Part shown: positions 1-8,300 of the stretch, one piece after another
Position numbering within the stretch: the first letter of the stretch is position 1
Layout of the letters: each line of letters begins with the position of its first letter
Assembly (NCBI GenBank): GCA_051745265.1
Contig: JBNJDW010000004.1
Span: 1-21,315 of the forward strand
Length of the DNA stretch: 21,315 nt
Direction: 5' to 3'
From: JBNJDW01 sp051745265
Lineage (GTDB): Bacteria > Pseudomonadota > Alphaproteobacteria > Micavibrionales > CSBR16-224
The notes under the pieces: model-generated
What the model saw: the letters and a program-made list of their open reading frames with translations, nothing else
Database searches by the model: none
Told to the model about the DNA's origin: nothing
Position numbers and translations under genes: made by a program

Positions 1-1124
1 TCACCGTCGAGACCGCCATAAATCGTATAATCATAGGCGGTGATCTTGACGACAGCTTTTTGCCCCTGAAACAGGAAGGCGATATCCGATGGGCGGATTT
101 TCGCCTCCACCAGCAGGCTGTCATCCATTGGCACCACTTCCATTATGTCTTCACCGGGCTGAACAACGCCGCCTTCAGTCGCAAATTTAATATCGGTGAT
201 AACGCCCTTAACCGGCGATATGATCGTTGTCCGGTCGCGCCGGTCTTCCAGCGCTGACAGCGTTTCCCCCAAGGCATTCATTTCAACAATCCGCTCCGCC
301 AATTCATTTTGCGCTTCGGCTCTGCGGGTTGAATTATGCTCGGCTATGCGTTGCTCGACCTCATTGACCGCTGATCTGGAACGCGGCAGTGCCAAACGCA
401 GGCCATTCAATTCAGACTGACGTTCGGCGATCGAGCGTTCCAGCTGCAGCAATTCCATTTCCGGGGCAGATCCCCGTTCAACAGCCGGGCGTAACATATC
501 CATTTCCCGTGTACTGAGATTCAGCACTTTTTGCGTATCTGAAATTCGCCGCTCGAGTTCTGCAACTTCCTGCTGTTTCTGATCAAGCTGCTGTTCCAGA
601 ATACCCAGCTGGTGTCTGGACTGGGCGATTTTGGCCAAGAAGGTTTCCCGTTCATTGGCCACAGATTCCGGCGCGCCCTGTATCACATCATCTGTGAATA
701 CGATGGCTTCAAGTCCGGCAGCTTCGGCTTCCAGACGCTGAACAATCGCCTTGGTGCCCAGATAACGTTTCAGATTTGAACTCAGATCCGAGCTTGCCTG
801 CACATTACGAAGCCTGACCAGAGTCTGATCTTTTTCAACTGTATCGCCCTCGTGGACAAGAATTTCATCAATGATACCGCCTTCAAGGTTCTGGATAACC
901 TTGACTTCACTTGACGGAATAACCGTTCCCTCGCCTCGGGTGACTTCCTCGAGCGAGGCAAAATTGGCCCAGACAATAAAAACCAGAAGAATAAAGAAAA
1001 TGGCATAGAGCAAAAAGTGGTCGCGCATATGGATCCCTTCATAGGGATCAAAGACGTCATCGTCATATTTACGGGTGACGTCAAACTTTTTCAGATCAAA
1101 AGCGTCAAAAATCTTTTTGCTCAT
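1..1124 (-). CDS. HlyD-family periplasmic adaptor of type I secretion system (LapC-like), 3' end outside window
   Basis: Membrane fusion protein that would bridge the inner-membrane ABC exporter and the outer-membrane TolC-like channel. Visible: a ~36-residue cytoplasmic N-terminus (MSKKIFDAFDLKKFD...), one transmembrane segment at about residues 37-57, a lipoyl/barrel-sandwich half motif around residues 70-105 (VIQNLEGGIIDEILVHEGD, very typical of HlyD), a long Gln/Glu/Leu-rich coiled coil at about 115-290, and the returning half (ISPVKGVITDIKFATEGGVVQPGE) followed by the HlyD beta-barrel region. The start ATG (1122-1124) overlaps the exporter stop in an ATGA junction, so translation is probably coupled. 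About 374 codons are visible; family members are usually 420-450 residues, so the last 50-80 residues lie beyond the left edge. Function as T1SS adaptor is secure from the motif and neighbours; the LapC-like label is inferred from the adhesin. Confidence 0.93.
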   Translation of the reverse strand, partial: MSKKIFDAFDLKKFDVTRKYDDDVFDPYEGIHMRDHFLLYAIFFILLVFIVWANFASLEEVTRGEGTVIPSSEVKVIQNLEGGIIDEILVHEGDTVEKDQTLVRLRNVQASSDLSSNLKRYLGTKAIVQRLEAEAAGLEAIVFTDDVIQGAPESVANERETFLAKIAQSRHQLGILEQQLDQKQQEVAELERRISDTQKVLNLSTREMDMLRPAVERGSAPEMELLQLERSIAERQSELNGLRLALPRSRSAVNEVEQRIAEHNSTRRAEAQNELAERIVEMNALGETLSALEDRRDRTTIISPVKGVITDIKFATEGGVVQPGEDIMEVVPMDDSLLVEAKIRPSDIAFLFQGQKAVVKITAYDYTIYGGLDG

Positions 1125-3583
1125 GACGATTCCGTTCCTTTATCTTTGCCGGGTTTCAAAACATTGCCCGCAGCACCCTTCGTCGGCTCAGACATTTTGG
1201 CCTTTTTCTCCATATTCGGATAATAACGGCCCTGAAGCTTATCAAGAACGGCCTTACGATCACCGTAATCAACCACCGCGCCTTTATCCATAAGGATCAG
1301 TTTATCCACCAGACCCAATACCGCGCTGCGATGGGTAATCAGCAATAATGTCTTACCTTCGATCAATCTTTGCAAATGCAGATACAGGCGGCGTTCAGAC
1401 GCCGGGTCAATCGAGGCTGTCGGCTCGTCCATAATCAGGATCGGCGGATCATACAGCAAGGCCCGCGCAATGGCGATGGCCTGGCGCTGTCCGCCTGACA
1501 GCATCTCGCCGCGCTCGCCCACCGGTGTATCAAGTCCGGCTTCACTGTCGTGCAGAAAATCCATTACCCCGGCAAGTTCGGCCGCACGGACAATCGCCGT
1601 TTCCGGCACCGTTTCATGGCCCAGCGTAATATTATCCCGCACCGAACCATAGAACAGATACGGGTTTTGCTGCACAACACCTATATTACGGCGCAAATCC
1701 GCCGGATCAATCTGCCGGACATCCGTGCCGTCAATCTGGACAGAGCCTTCATCCGGCTGATACAAGTTCAAAAGCAAGCGTTCAATGGTCGTTTTACCCG
1801 ACCCGACCGCACCGATAATACCGACATGTTCACCGGCATTCACTTCGAAACTAATATTGCGGATCGCCGGACGTGTCTGGCCGGGATAGCTGAATTTTAC
1901 ATCATGAAAAGCAATACTGCCATCCGCCACCGGTCGTGACAGAAATCCGGTACCGGCCGGACGTTCGACCGGTGTTTTCATCAATTCATCCAGACGGGTC
2001 AGCGCCTCCCGCGATTGGCCGAATTTCGTCAGCAGCCCTGCAACCTGCCCCAATGGGGCCATGGCACGGCCTGACAGGATGACACAGGCAATCAGCGCCC
2101 CGATCGAAACATCACCGTTAGACACCAGATATGTCCCCAGAACGACAATCCCGACGCTAGACATCTGTGTCGCGAAGGCGGCAAAGTTAACGCCCAAAGA
2201 CGCCCAGCCCCGGGCCTCGATCGAGGTCAAAGAGGCCTGTTCGGTCAGTTCTTCCCATTTACGCTGGGTATGACCCTCGGCCGCCTGAACCTTGATGGTT
2301 TCAAGCCCGGTCAGGGTTTCAAAAATAACGCTGCTTTTATAGCCGCCTTCCTGAATAGACTTTTGAATGGCCCGGTTCAGCGGTTTTTGCAAAAGCAGGC
2401 CAATGATAATCACCAGCGGCACCAAGACAGCCGGCACCAGCGCCAGCGGCCCGCCAATCAGCCAGATCAGGCCGATAAACAGCAGAATAAAAGGAAAATC
2501 AATCAGCGTCACAACCGTGGCCGAGGTAAAGAAATCCCGCAGCGTTTCAAATTCACGCAAATTGGCCGCCAGCATGCCGACACTGGGTGGCCGGTTGGCC
2601 ATTTTCATACCCAGAATATGTTGGAAAATCCGCCGTGAGATCACATTATCGGCTTTGCGTCCTGCCGCATCGACAAAATGGGCGCGGACATTTTTTAACA
2701 GGAAATCAAAGAAATAGGCCAGCACCACACCAATGGCCAAGACCCAAAGGGTCTGGAAAGCATTATTGGGGATAACCCGGTCATAGACATTCATGACAAA
2801 AAGCGGGCTTGCCAGCGCGAACAGATTGACCATGACAGCGGCCAGAATGACTTCATAATAGATTTTACGATGCTGCCATATCGCGCTCCAGAACCAATCG
2901 CGTCCTTCTTCGATTGTTTCGGGTCCGGCGCGGTCATCGGCCTTTGGCTGCGGACGTACGAAGAACGCATAGCCTCTGTAAAGGCGTGACAGCTGTTCTT
3001 CCTTGATCAAGGTTTGCTCATCCGGCGTTTCGGGGAAAGTTACACTGATCCCCTCGCGGGTTCTCTTGCGCAGGATACAGGCCTGATCGCCGTTCAAAAG
3101 CAGGATACAGGGCAAATTCGGGCTTTTTATGATGGAATCGAAAGGACGGTGAATCATCCGGGCACGCATATTCATCCGCTCGGCCGCCCGAACAAACAGG
3201 CCCGGTGTTGCAATACCGTCTTTGGGGATGGGCAGACCCGCGGACAACGCCACGGCTGTCGTCCGTCTGCCGTTTTCTGAAGACAAAATCGCCAGACATT
3301 CCATTAAAGGATCATCCAGCGATACCCGCTGCGCCTCTAGCGGCAGATCATTTGATTCTTCATTTACCTGGGGCTGGTCTGGCGATTTTTGTGAATCCTC
3401 GGTGGAAGCGCCTGTCTTTTTTTCGGCTGCAATTGCCGCGGCTTCTTCAGGCGTTGCCGGGCGTTTGGTCGGGGTGATTTTACCCAGAGCCTGACCGGAA
3501 TCACCAGAGACAGAGGTCTCTTGGCCCCCGTCTTCCGGTTTTTTTAAATTTTTATTTTCGGTATTTTCCTCGTCAGAAGTCAT
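1121..3583 (-). CDS. Type I secretion ABC transporter with degenerate C39 peptidase-like domain (LapB-like)
   Basis: Inner-membrane exporter (820 aa) that would drive ATP-dependent secretion of the adjacent giant adhesin. In order: a ~85-residue charged, Glu/Lys/Pro-rich N-terminal extension; a C39-like domain at about 88-210; a six-helix membrane domain at about 240-520; a nucleotide-binding domain at about 555-790 with Walker A GAVGSGKTT (591-599), signature LSGGQRQ (695-701), Walker B ILIMDEP (715-721) and H-loop His751; and a ~30-residue Lys-rich tail. In a manual alignment the catalytic Cys of C39 peptidases falls on Pro92 (in DDPLMEC) and the catalytic His on Gln167 (in NGDQACIL), so the domain should bind substrate without cleaving it, as in LapB and HlyB-type exporters. 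The ATG at 3581-3583 has AGGA only one base upstream, an unusually tight ribosome site; no other start fits. It lies 49 bp after the tolC-like gene. Confidence 0.95.
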   Translation of the reverse strand: MTSDEENTENKNLKKPEDGGQETSVSGDSGQALGKITPTKRPATPEEAAAIAAEKKTGASTEDSQKSPDQPQVNEESNDLPLEAQRVSLDDPLMECLAILSSENGRRTTAVALSAGLPIPKDGIATPGLFVRAAERMNMRARMIHRPFDSIIKSPNLPCILLLNGDQACILRKRTREGISVTFPETPDEQTLIKEEQLSRLYRGYAFFVRPQPKADDRAGPETIEEGRDWFWSAIWQHRKIYYEVILAAVMVNLFALASPLFVMNVYDRVIPNNAFQTLWVLAIGVVLAYFFDFLLKNVRAHFVDAAGRKADNVISRRIFQHILGMKMANRPPSVGMLAANLREFETLRDFFTSATVVTLIDFPFILLFIGLIWLIGGPLALVPAVLVPLVIIIGLLLQKPLNRAIQKSIQEGGYKSSVIFETLTGLETIKVQAAEGHTQRKWEELTEQASLTSIEARGWASLGVNFAAFATQMSSVGIVVLGTYLVSNGDVSIGALIACVILSGRAMAPLGQVAGLLTKFGQSREALTRLDELMKTPVERPAGTGFLSRPVADGSIAFHDVKFSYPGQTRPAIRNISFEVNAGEHVGIIGAVGSGKTTIERLLLNLYQPDEGSVQIDGTDVRQIDPADLRRNIGVVQQNPYLFYGSVRDNITLGHETVPETAIVRAAELAGVMDFLHDSEAGLDTPVGERGEMLSGGQRQAIAIARALLYDPPILIMDEPTASIDPASERRLYLHLQRLIEGKTLLLITHRSAVLGLVDKLILMDKGAVVDYGDRKAVLDKLQGRYYPNMEKKAKMSEPTKGAAGNVLKPGKDKGTESS

Positions 3584-3602
3584 ATCCTGCCAGTCTTTGA
3601 AA

Positions 3603-3638
3603 AACTAAACTATAGTCCAATACTATTAAAGTTTAGTT
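3603..3638 (-). terminator. AT-rich stem-loop with T-run between the tolC-like and exporter genes (weak terminator/attenuator)
   Basis: Perfect 9-bp inverted repeat AACTAAACT (3603-3611) / AGTTTAGTT (3630-3638), extended by an inner ATAGT/ACTAT pair (3612-3616 with 3622-3626) across a small bulge. On the minus strand the right arm runs straight into a run of five T (complement of 3600-3604). The layout is that of a Rho-independent terminator, but the stem is nearly all A/T, so complete termination is unlikely; partial attenuation or an mRNA processing/stability hairpin is more plausible. It starts over the stop codon of the tolC-like gene. Confidence 0.4.
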
Positions 3639-5213
3639 ATCGCGGAAAGGCCAGTACCACTGCTCATCATCCTGCGTATTGGCAGGTGCCGGGGCGGCCT
3701 CTTGTGTGGATGTTGACTCAACCTGTGGCGCAGGTGCTGTTTCAGCGGCAGGCGCAGACTGCTGTTGCTGATTTTGCACCTCTGCTGCCTTTGCGGCTGC
3801 CTTTGGCTCATAGGAGGCTTCCTGACGCCAGTTCTGACGACCATAGCTGCCGCCGAATGGACGGTGTTCTGTGCCTTCCATATCCGGATTGGCTTCCTTC
3901 GGTGCGTTTACGCCCAGCGTTGTCAGCAGGCGGCCTTGCAGTGCCAGCAAACGGTACATACCGAAAATTTCGGTATAAAGCGCGTTCACATTGGCAGAAC
4001 GTGATACGAAAAGTTCATTTTGTGAATCAAGTACATCCAGAAGTGTCCGGCGATCCAGCGTGAACTGGTCAAGATAAACCTGAACAACACGTTCGTTGGC
4101 TTCAGCCTGTTCCAGGAATTGTTGCGCACGTTCATTGGCAGCGACAATGCCGGCCCAGGTATCGCGTATATCCTGTTCAACCTGACGGGCTGTGTCGGCA
4201 CGACGTTCTTTTGCAATAGCGTGGCGGTAAATGAATTCCCGCTGACGGGCACGGTCAGCACCACCGCGATACAGGTTCCAACGGACAACGGCCAGCGCAG
4301 AGGCGCGTTCTTCACCGCCTTCAATACCGGAGACGTTATCACCGACCGTACCGTTCAGCTCAAGATCGACCTGTGGATACAGGCTTGATCCGGTGCCTTC
4401 GGCTTCGGCTTCGGCAACATCAATATCGGCTTCGAAAATATCAAGGGTCGGGCTGTGTGAAAGTGCTTTTACAACAGCATCTTCAACATCCGGGTTCAGG
4501 CTGTCACGTGGCACTTCCGGAAAAATAAGTCTTTCCGGTGTATCGCCGACTTCGCGACGGAAACGTGATTCAGCTTCGCGGAGATCCTGACGGGTTTCTG
4601 ATTCGGTCGCACGGGCCTGAGACAAACGGGCTTCGGCCTGCGCAACATCCCCTTCGGTCACGGTGCCGGACTGGGCGCCGTCTTCAATGGTCTGCATCAA
4701 GCGCAGGTGATCCTGGACATTCGCACGGGCGATCGCCAGAAGGTCACGTTGGCGCAGGACATCCAGAAAAGACTCAGTAATATCAAGGCCGGTAAATTCA
4801 GCAACTTCGTTCACGCGGCTTGCCGTTGACAATACGCGGGCCCGTTGGCGTTCCACTTCAGAGCGCGCTTCATAGCCATCAAACAGCATTTGCGTCAAGG
4901 TAACAGAGGCACGGCTGCGGAAGAGATCTTCATCATCAATCGTTTCAGTATCTGTATGTTCAAACCCCATATCGGCCAAAAGATCGACAGAAGGGTAATA
5001 CAAGGCTTTGGCCTGATTGAGTTCCTCATCCACGGCGCGACGGTCATTGGCAACAATGCCGTATTCAGGATTTGTTAAAATCCCTTTTGAGACCGCCTCC
5101 TGAAGCGTTAGATCAGTGTCGCCCACAGGTTGTGCCTGCGCATTAACCGGAACAATGCAAGTAATTGCGACAACCGCAACCGCGTATTTAAATGACGTGA
5201 ATAATGTTTTCAT
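3633..5213 (-). CDS. TolC-family outer-membrane channel of type I secretion system (LapE/AggA-like)
   Basis: Outer-membrane exit duct (526 aa) for the type I system. A Sec signal peptide is clear: Lys3, hydrophobic stretch at about 9-23, and an AQA cleavage site at 25-27. The body (about 31-445) shows the two-fold repeated outer-membrane efflux protein pattern: TLQEAVSKGILTNPEYGIVANDRR in the first half, and in the second half PTLDIFEADIDVAEAEAEG, ALAVVRWNLYRGG, and near the end YLDQFTLDRRTLLDVLDSQNELF, the last a hallmark of TolC proteins linked to type I systems. A ~75-residue Ala/Pro/Gln-rich low-complexity tail follows, ending in WYWPFRDN. A short EAEAEAE stretch comes from a hexamer repeat near 4397. 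The ATG at 5211-5213 is preceded by AAGG eight bases upstream. It sits between the adhesin and the exporter, all in one direction. Confidence 0.94.
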   Translation of the reverse strand: MKTLFTSFKYAVAVVAITCIVPVNAQAQPVGDTDLTLQEAVSKGILTNPEYGIVANDRRAVDEELNQAKALYYPSVDLLADMGFEHTDTETIDDEDLFRSRASVTLTQMLFDGYEARSEVERQRARVLSTASRVNEVAEFTGLDITESFLDVLRQRDLLAIARANVQDHLRLMQTIEDGAQSGTVTEGDVAQAEARLSQARATESETRQDLREAESRFRREVGDTPERLIFPEVPRDSLNPDVEDAVVKALSHSPTLDIFEADIDVAEAEAEGTGSSLYPQVDLELNGTVGDNVSGIEGGEERASALAVVRWNLYRGGADRARQREFIYRHAIAKERRADTARQVEQDIRDTWAGIVAANERAQQFLEQAEANERVVQVYLDQFTLDRRTLLDVLDSQNELFVSRSANVNALYTEIFGMYRLLALQGRLLTTLGVNAPKEANPDMEGTEHRPFGGSYGRQNWRQEASYEPKAAAKAAEVQNQQQQSAPAAETAPAPQVESTSTQEAAPAPANTQDDEQWYWPFRDN

Positions 5214-5237
5214 TTTCCAAACCTTGTTTATAAAAGC

Positions 5238-5272
5238 TCAAGAGACTCCGGTAAAAACCGAAAGCCTCTTGA
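5238..5272 (-). terminator. Intercistronic hairpin after the adhesin gene (partial terminator candidate)
   Basis: Outer 7-bp perfect stem TCAAGAG (5238-5244) / CTCTTGA (5266-5272), an interior mismatch, then an inner CGGT/ACCG stem (5249-5252 with 5257-5260) closing a four-base loop. On the minus strand the hairpin is followed two bases later by TTTT. It lies in the 104-bp gap between the adhesin stop (5318) and the tolC-like start (5213). A leaky terminator here would give much more adhesin mRNA than exporter mRNA, which suits a structural substrate; an RNA processing site is the alternative. Confidence 0.5.
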
Positions 5273-5317
5273 TGTTGATAACCTATTATAGATGTTTATG
5301 CAACACTTCGCTTTAGC

Positions 5318-8300
5318 TTAAACAACAACCGCACTTTCTGTCACCAGATCATCAATATCAAAATCGGCGGCATTATGTAGAACCGCTACGGTTTCGAAAG
5401 CCTCTCCGGTTGTGCCGGTCGCGTTCACCTTAATTTCTGCGTTGTCATTAACCACATCTACTTTAACAAAATCGGACAATGCATCTGCAAGCGGATCATA
5501 GCCATTCAGCACATCGCTGATATCGACCGTATCCCCATCATCGGCATTATACCCGACAAAAAGATCAATTCCGCCATCAGCCTGAACAGCAAAGCTGTCT
5601 TCCTGACCATCCTGACCGATATAGACTTCGTCTTCGGTATGAATGTCGCGGTTAATTGCCAGATAAGCCGTGCTTGTATCTCCGTCACCATCCCTAACCG
5701 TATATTCAAAGATATCGGTTGGCTCATGGCCGTCGACGATAATACATTCAGTTGGTTTATCCGCTACGTCATACCAACCACTCGCAGAATAGTTCCAATC
5801 TGATAAGAAACCATCAGAACCATATTCTGTATCAAGATCAGTCATCGGGTGCAGCCAGACACCAATTGTGTCATCAAACCCAACGCCGGACCAGTCAGAG
5901 CCATCACTGTAAGCCGGATCATGGTCCATCACAGCACTTGCATCCATGCTGAATTCAAGCGTTCTGGTACCATCATCATTTTCTGTGACCGTGATATAAT
6001 CAAACATATCCGCATCGACCAGAGAAGAGGCGATCTTATCCGCTGCCTGCGTTCCGCTGGCGCTGGAACCATCTGCATATGAACTATAAGCGTTCAAACC
6101 GTTATAGCCATAAATGGTTATCGCCGGATCAATGCCGCTGGCATCGAAATAAATCATTGCCATTTCACCCGGGTATCCTTTTGGATTATCCCCGTCATTC
6201 ACCGCGACGGTAAAGCCGTTGGTGGTGCGTCCGTCAACATCCGATACGGTCAGCTTCATCGTAAAGGCATTGTCAACCGGATCAAATTTGACATCAAATT
6301 CATGAATGTCGCCACCTTTATCATTATGAACGGCACTGCCCGGATCCTTGACATTAAACTGGCGTACCATGTGGTCGCCACCGGCTTCGGTGATAACATA
6401 TTCGTAATCACCATCAGCTGACATTTCCAGATAACCGTAGTTGCCGTCAATTCTGGCGGTTCCGGTTTCAGGAATATCAACCGTCTGATCCCCGAAAGAG
6501 ACATTAGTCACTACGTTCGGTGTATCCTGGCTCAGCGTATCTTCAGCGCCGGGCCCGCCATTTTCACCAGTGATCACGTCACCCTCTGTGACATAGCCGC
6601 TGAAGCTGTTCAGATCACTATGGGCAATGACAGCATCATCAAGGACATCGACATTAATCTGCGCCTCAGCCGTATCGCCATCTGCGTCTGTTGCCGTGAC
6701 ACCGAAGCTCAGTTCGATAACATCATTCGGGTCATTCGGATCAGCGTGATCAAGCGTGTCATACAGATTGAAATTATACGCGCCATTATCCTCAACCGTC
6801 AGGTCAAAGACCTTCTTGCCATCGGCGGTGCCGGTATAGGTATTCCCGACCAAGGCCACGACAACGGCGACGCCTGCAGATGTCAGGCTGCCATTGGTCA
6901 TTGAACCGCTGGCGTTAAAGGTTCCTGTACCTGTTGCCGCAAAGCTGCCCGGACCATCATTAAAGAAGTCTGCGGTCACTTCGCCATTAACAGAAACAAG
7001 GCCTGCTGTCAGATCGGTTTCATCGACGACCAGATTATCAACACTGGTGATCACGGGATCGTCATTCGGGTCGATCTTTGTTTCCAGACACAGGGTCGCG
7101 TCATCACTATCCCCATCGCCATCGGTCAGCGTATAGGTGAAGGCGTCTTTAACATCGCCGCCTTCATATTCTGTTGCCGGATCGACCGCAACATCAAAGA
7201 TAAAGTCATTATAATCCGTATCACCCAGTCTTGGCAGATCCTCGAAACCAATCCGCAGCGTATCGGTATCACCGTCCTCGGGTGCACCGGAAACAACATG
7301 AGTCTTACCATCAGGGTTCAGATCCGTATCACCGCCGCGCGATGTTGTGTGATAAACCGGACCGCTCAGTTCTGTTTCATTACCGGCTGAATCTGTAAAG
7401 ACCAGGGAAATATCATCAGCATTGTCATTGATCGTTGCGGTATCGCCTGTTGTCTTATTGATAAAGGCCAGCGAACCGTCACTGAAATCAACCCCCGGAT
7501 AGCCGTCATTCAGACTATAACCATTGGCAATGATAAAGAAGCCAAGTTGTCCACCACCGGCAGGAACATCAAATCCTGCGCTGGCGCCGGCCGACAGGCT
7601 GTTACCATTGGTAAACATCATATCGGTTGACTTCATTTCACCGGTTTCCGGATCAACAATATAAGAACCAAAGCTGTTCGAATAACCGGCGCCTTCACTG
7701 ACGAAAGATACAGAACCTGTAGTCTCGTAACTGACATCCAGATCAGACTGCAGAACGCCCAGAGCGTCTGAATTTTCGTATTCCACGCGTTCCGAAAGAT
7801 CCGGGAAATCGACACTGCCGTCAAAATCATGCTCATAGGTCGTGGCAAATCCATCTGTAACATCAGGATCCAGCGTATAGGCATAAGACCCGTCAGATTC
7901 AATCTGAAGCGTACCGTAATCGCCTTCAATCGTGGCTGTACCGGTTTCCGGAACATCGACCGCGGTATCACCAAAGGCAATCTTGGTCACCAGATTCGGC
8001 TCGTCATTTGATAGATCGTCAGCCGCGCCCGGGCCACCGTTCTCACCGGTCACAACATTACCCGTGGCGACTGTAGTCGCTTCTGAATCGAAGCTGTTAA
8101 AGTCATCATCCGCCCGCAGGCCGTCATCATCGACATTGACTTTAATCATGCCATCGGCTGTATCACCGTCAGCATCCGTTGCTGTGACACCAAATTCCAG
8201 TGCAATTGTATCATCATGATCGGTCGTATCCGGATGATCCAGCGTTTCATACTGGCTGAATGTGTAATTGCCATCCGTATCCAGGCTAAGATCAAAGACC

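Noticed and set aside
782..1084. Minus-strand frame 782-1084 as an independent gene
   Set aside because: It overlaps the adaptor gene in another frame; the adaptor frame carries clear HlyD motifs throughout this stretch.
5285..5290. Perfect TATAAT on the minus strand as a separate promoter for the tolC-like gene
   Set aside because: No -35 element is seen at 16-18 bases upstream; one AT-rich hexamer is too little evidence, though an internal promoter is not excluded.
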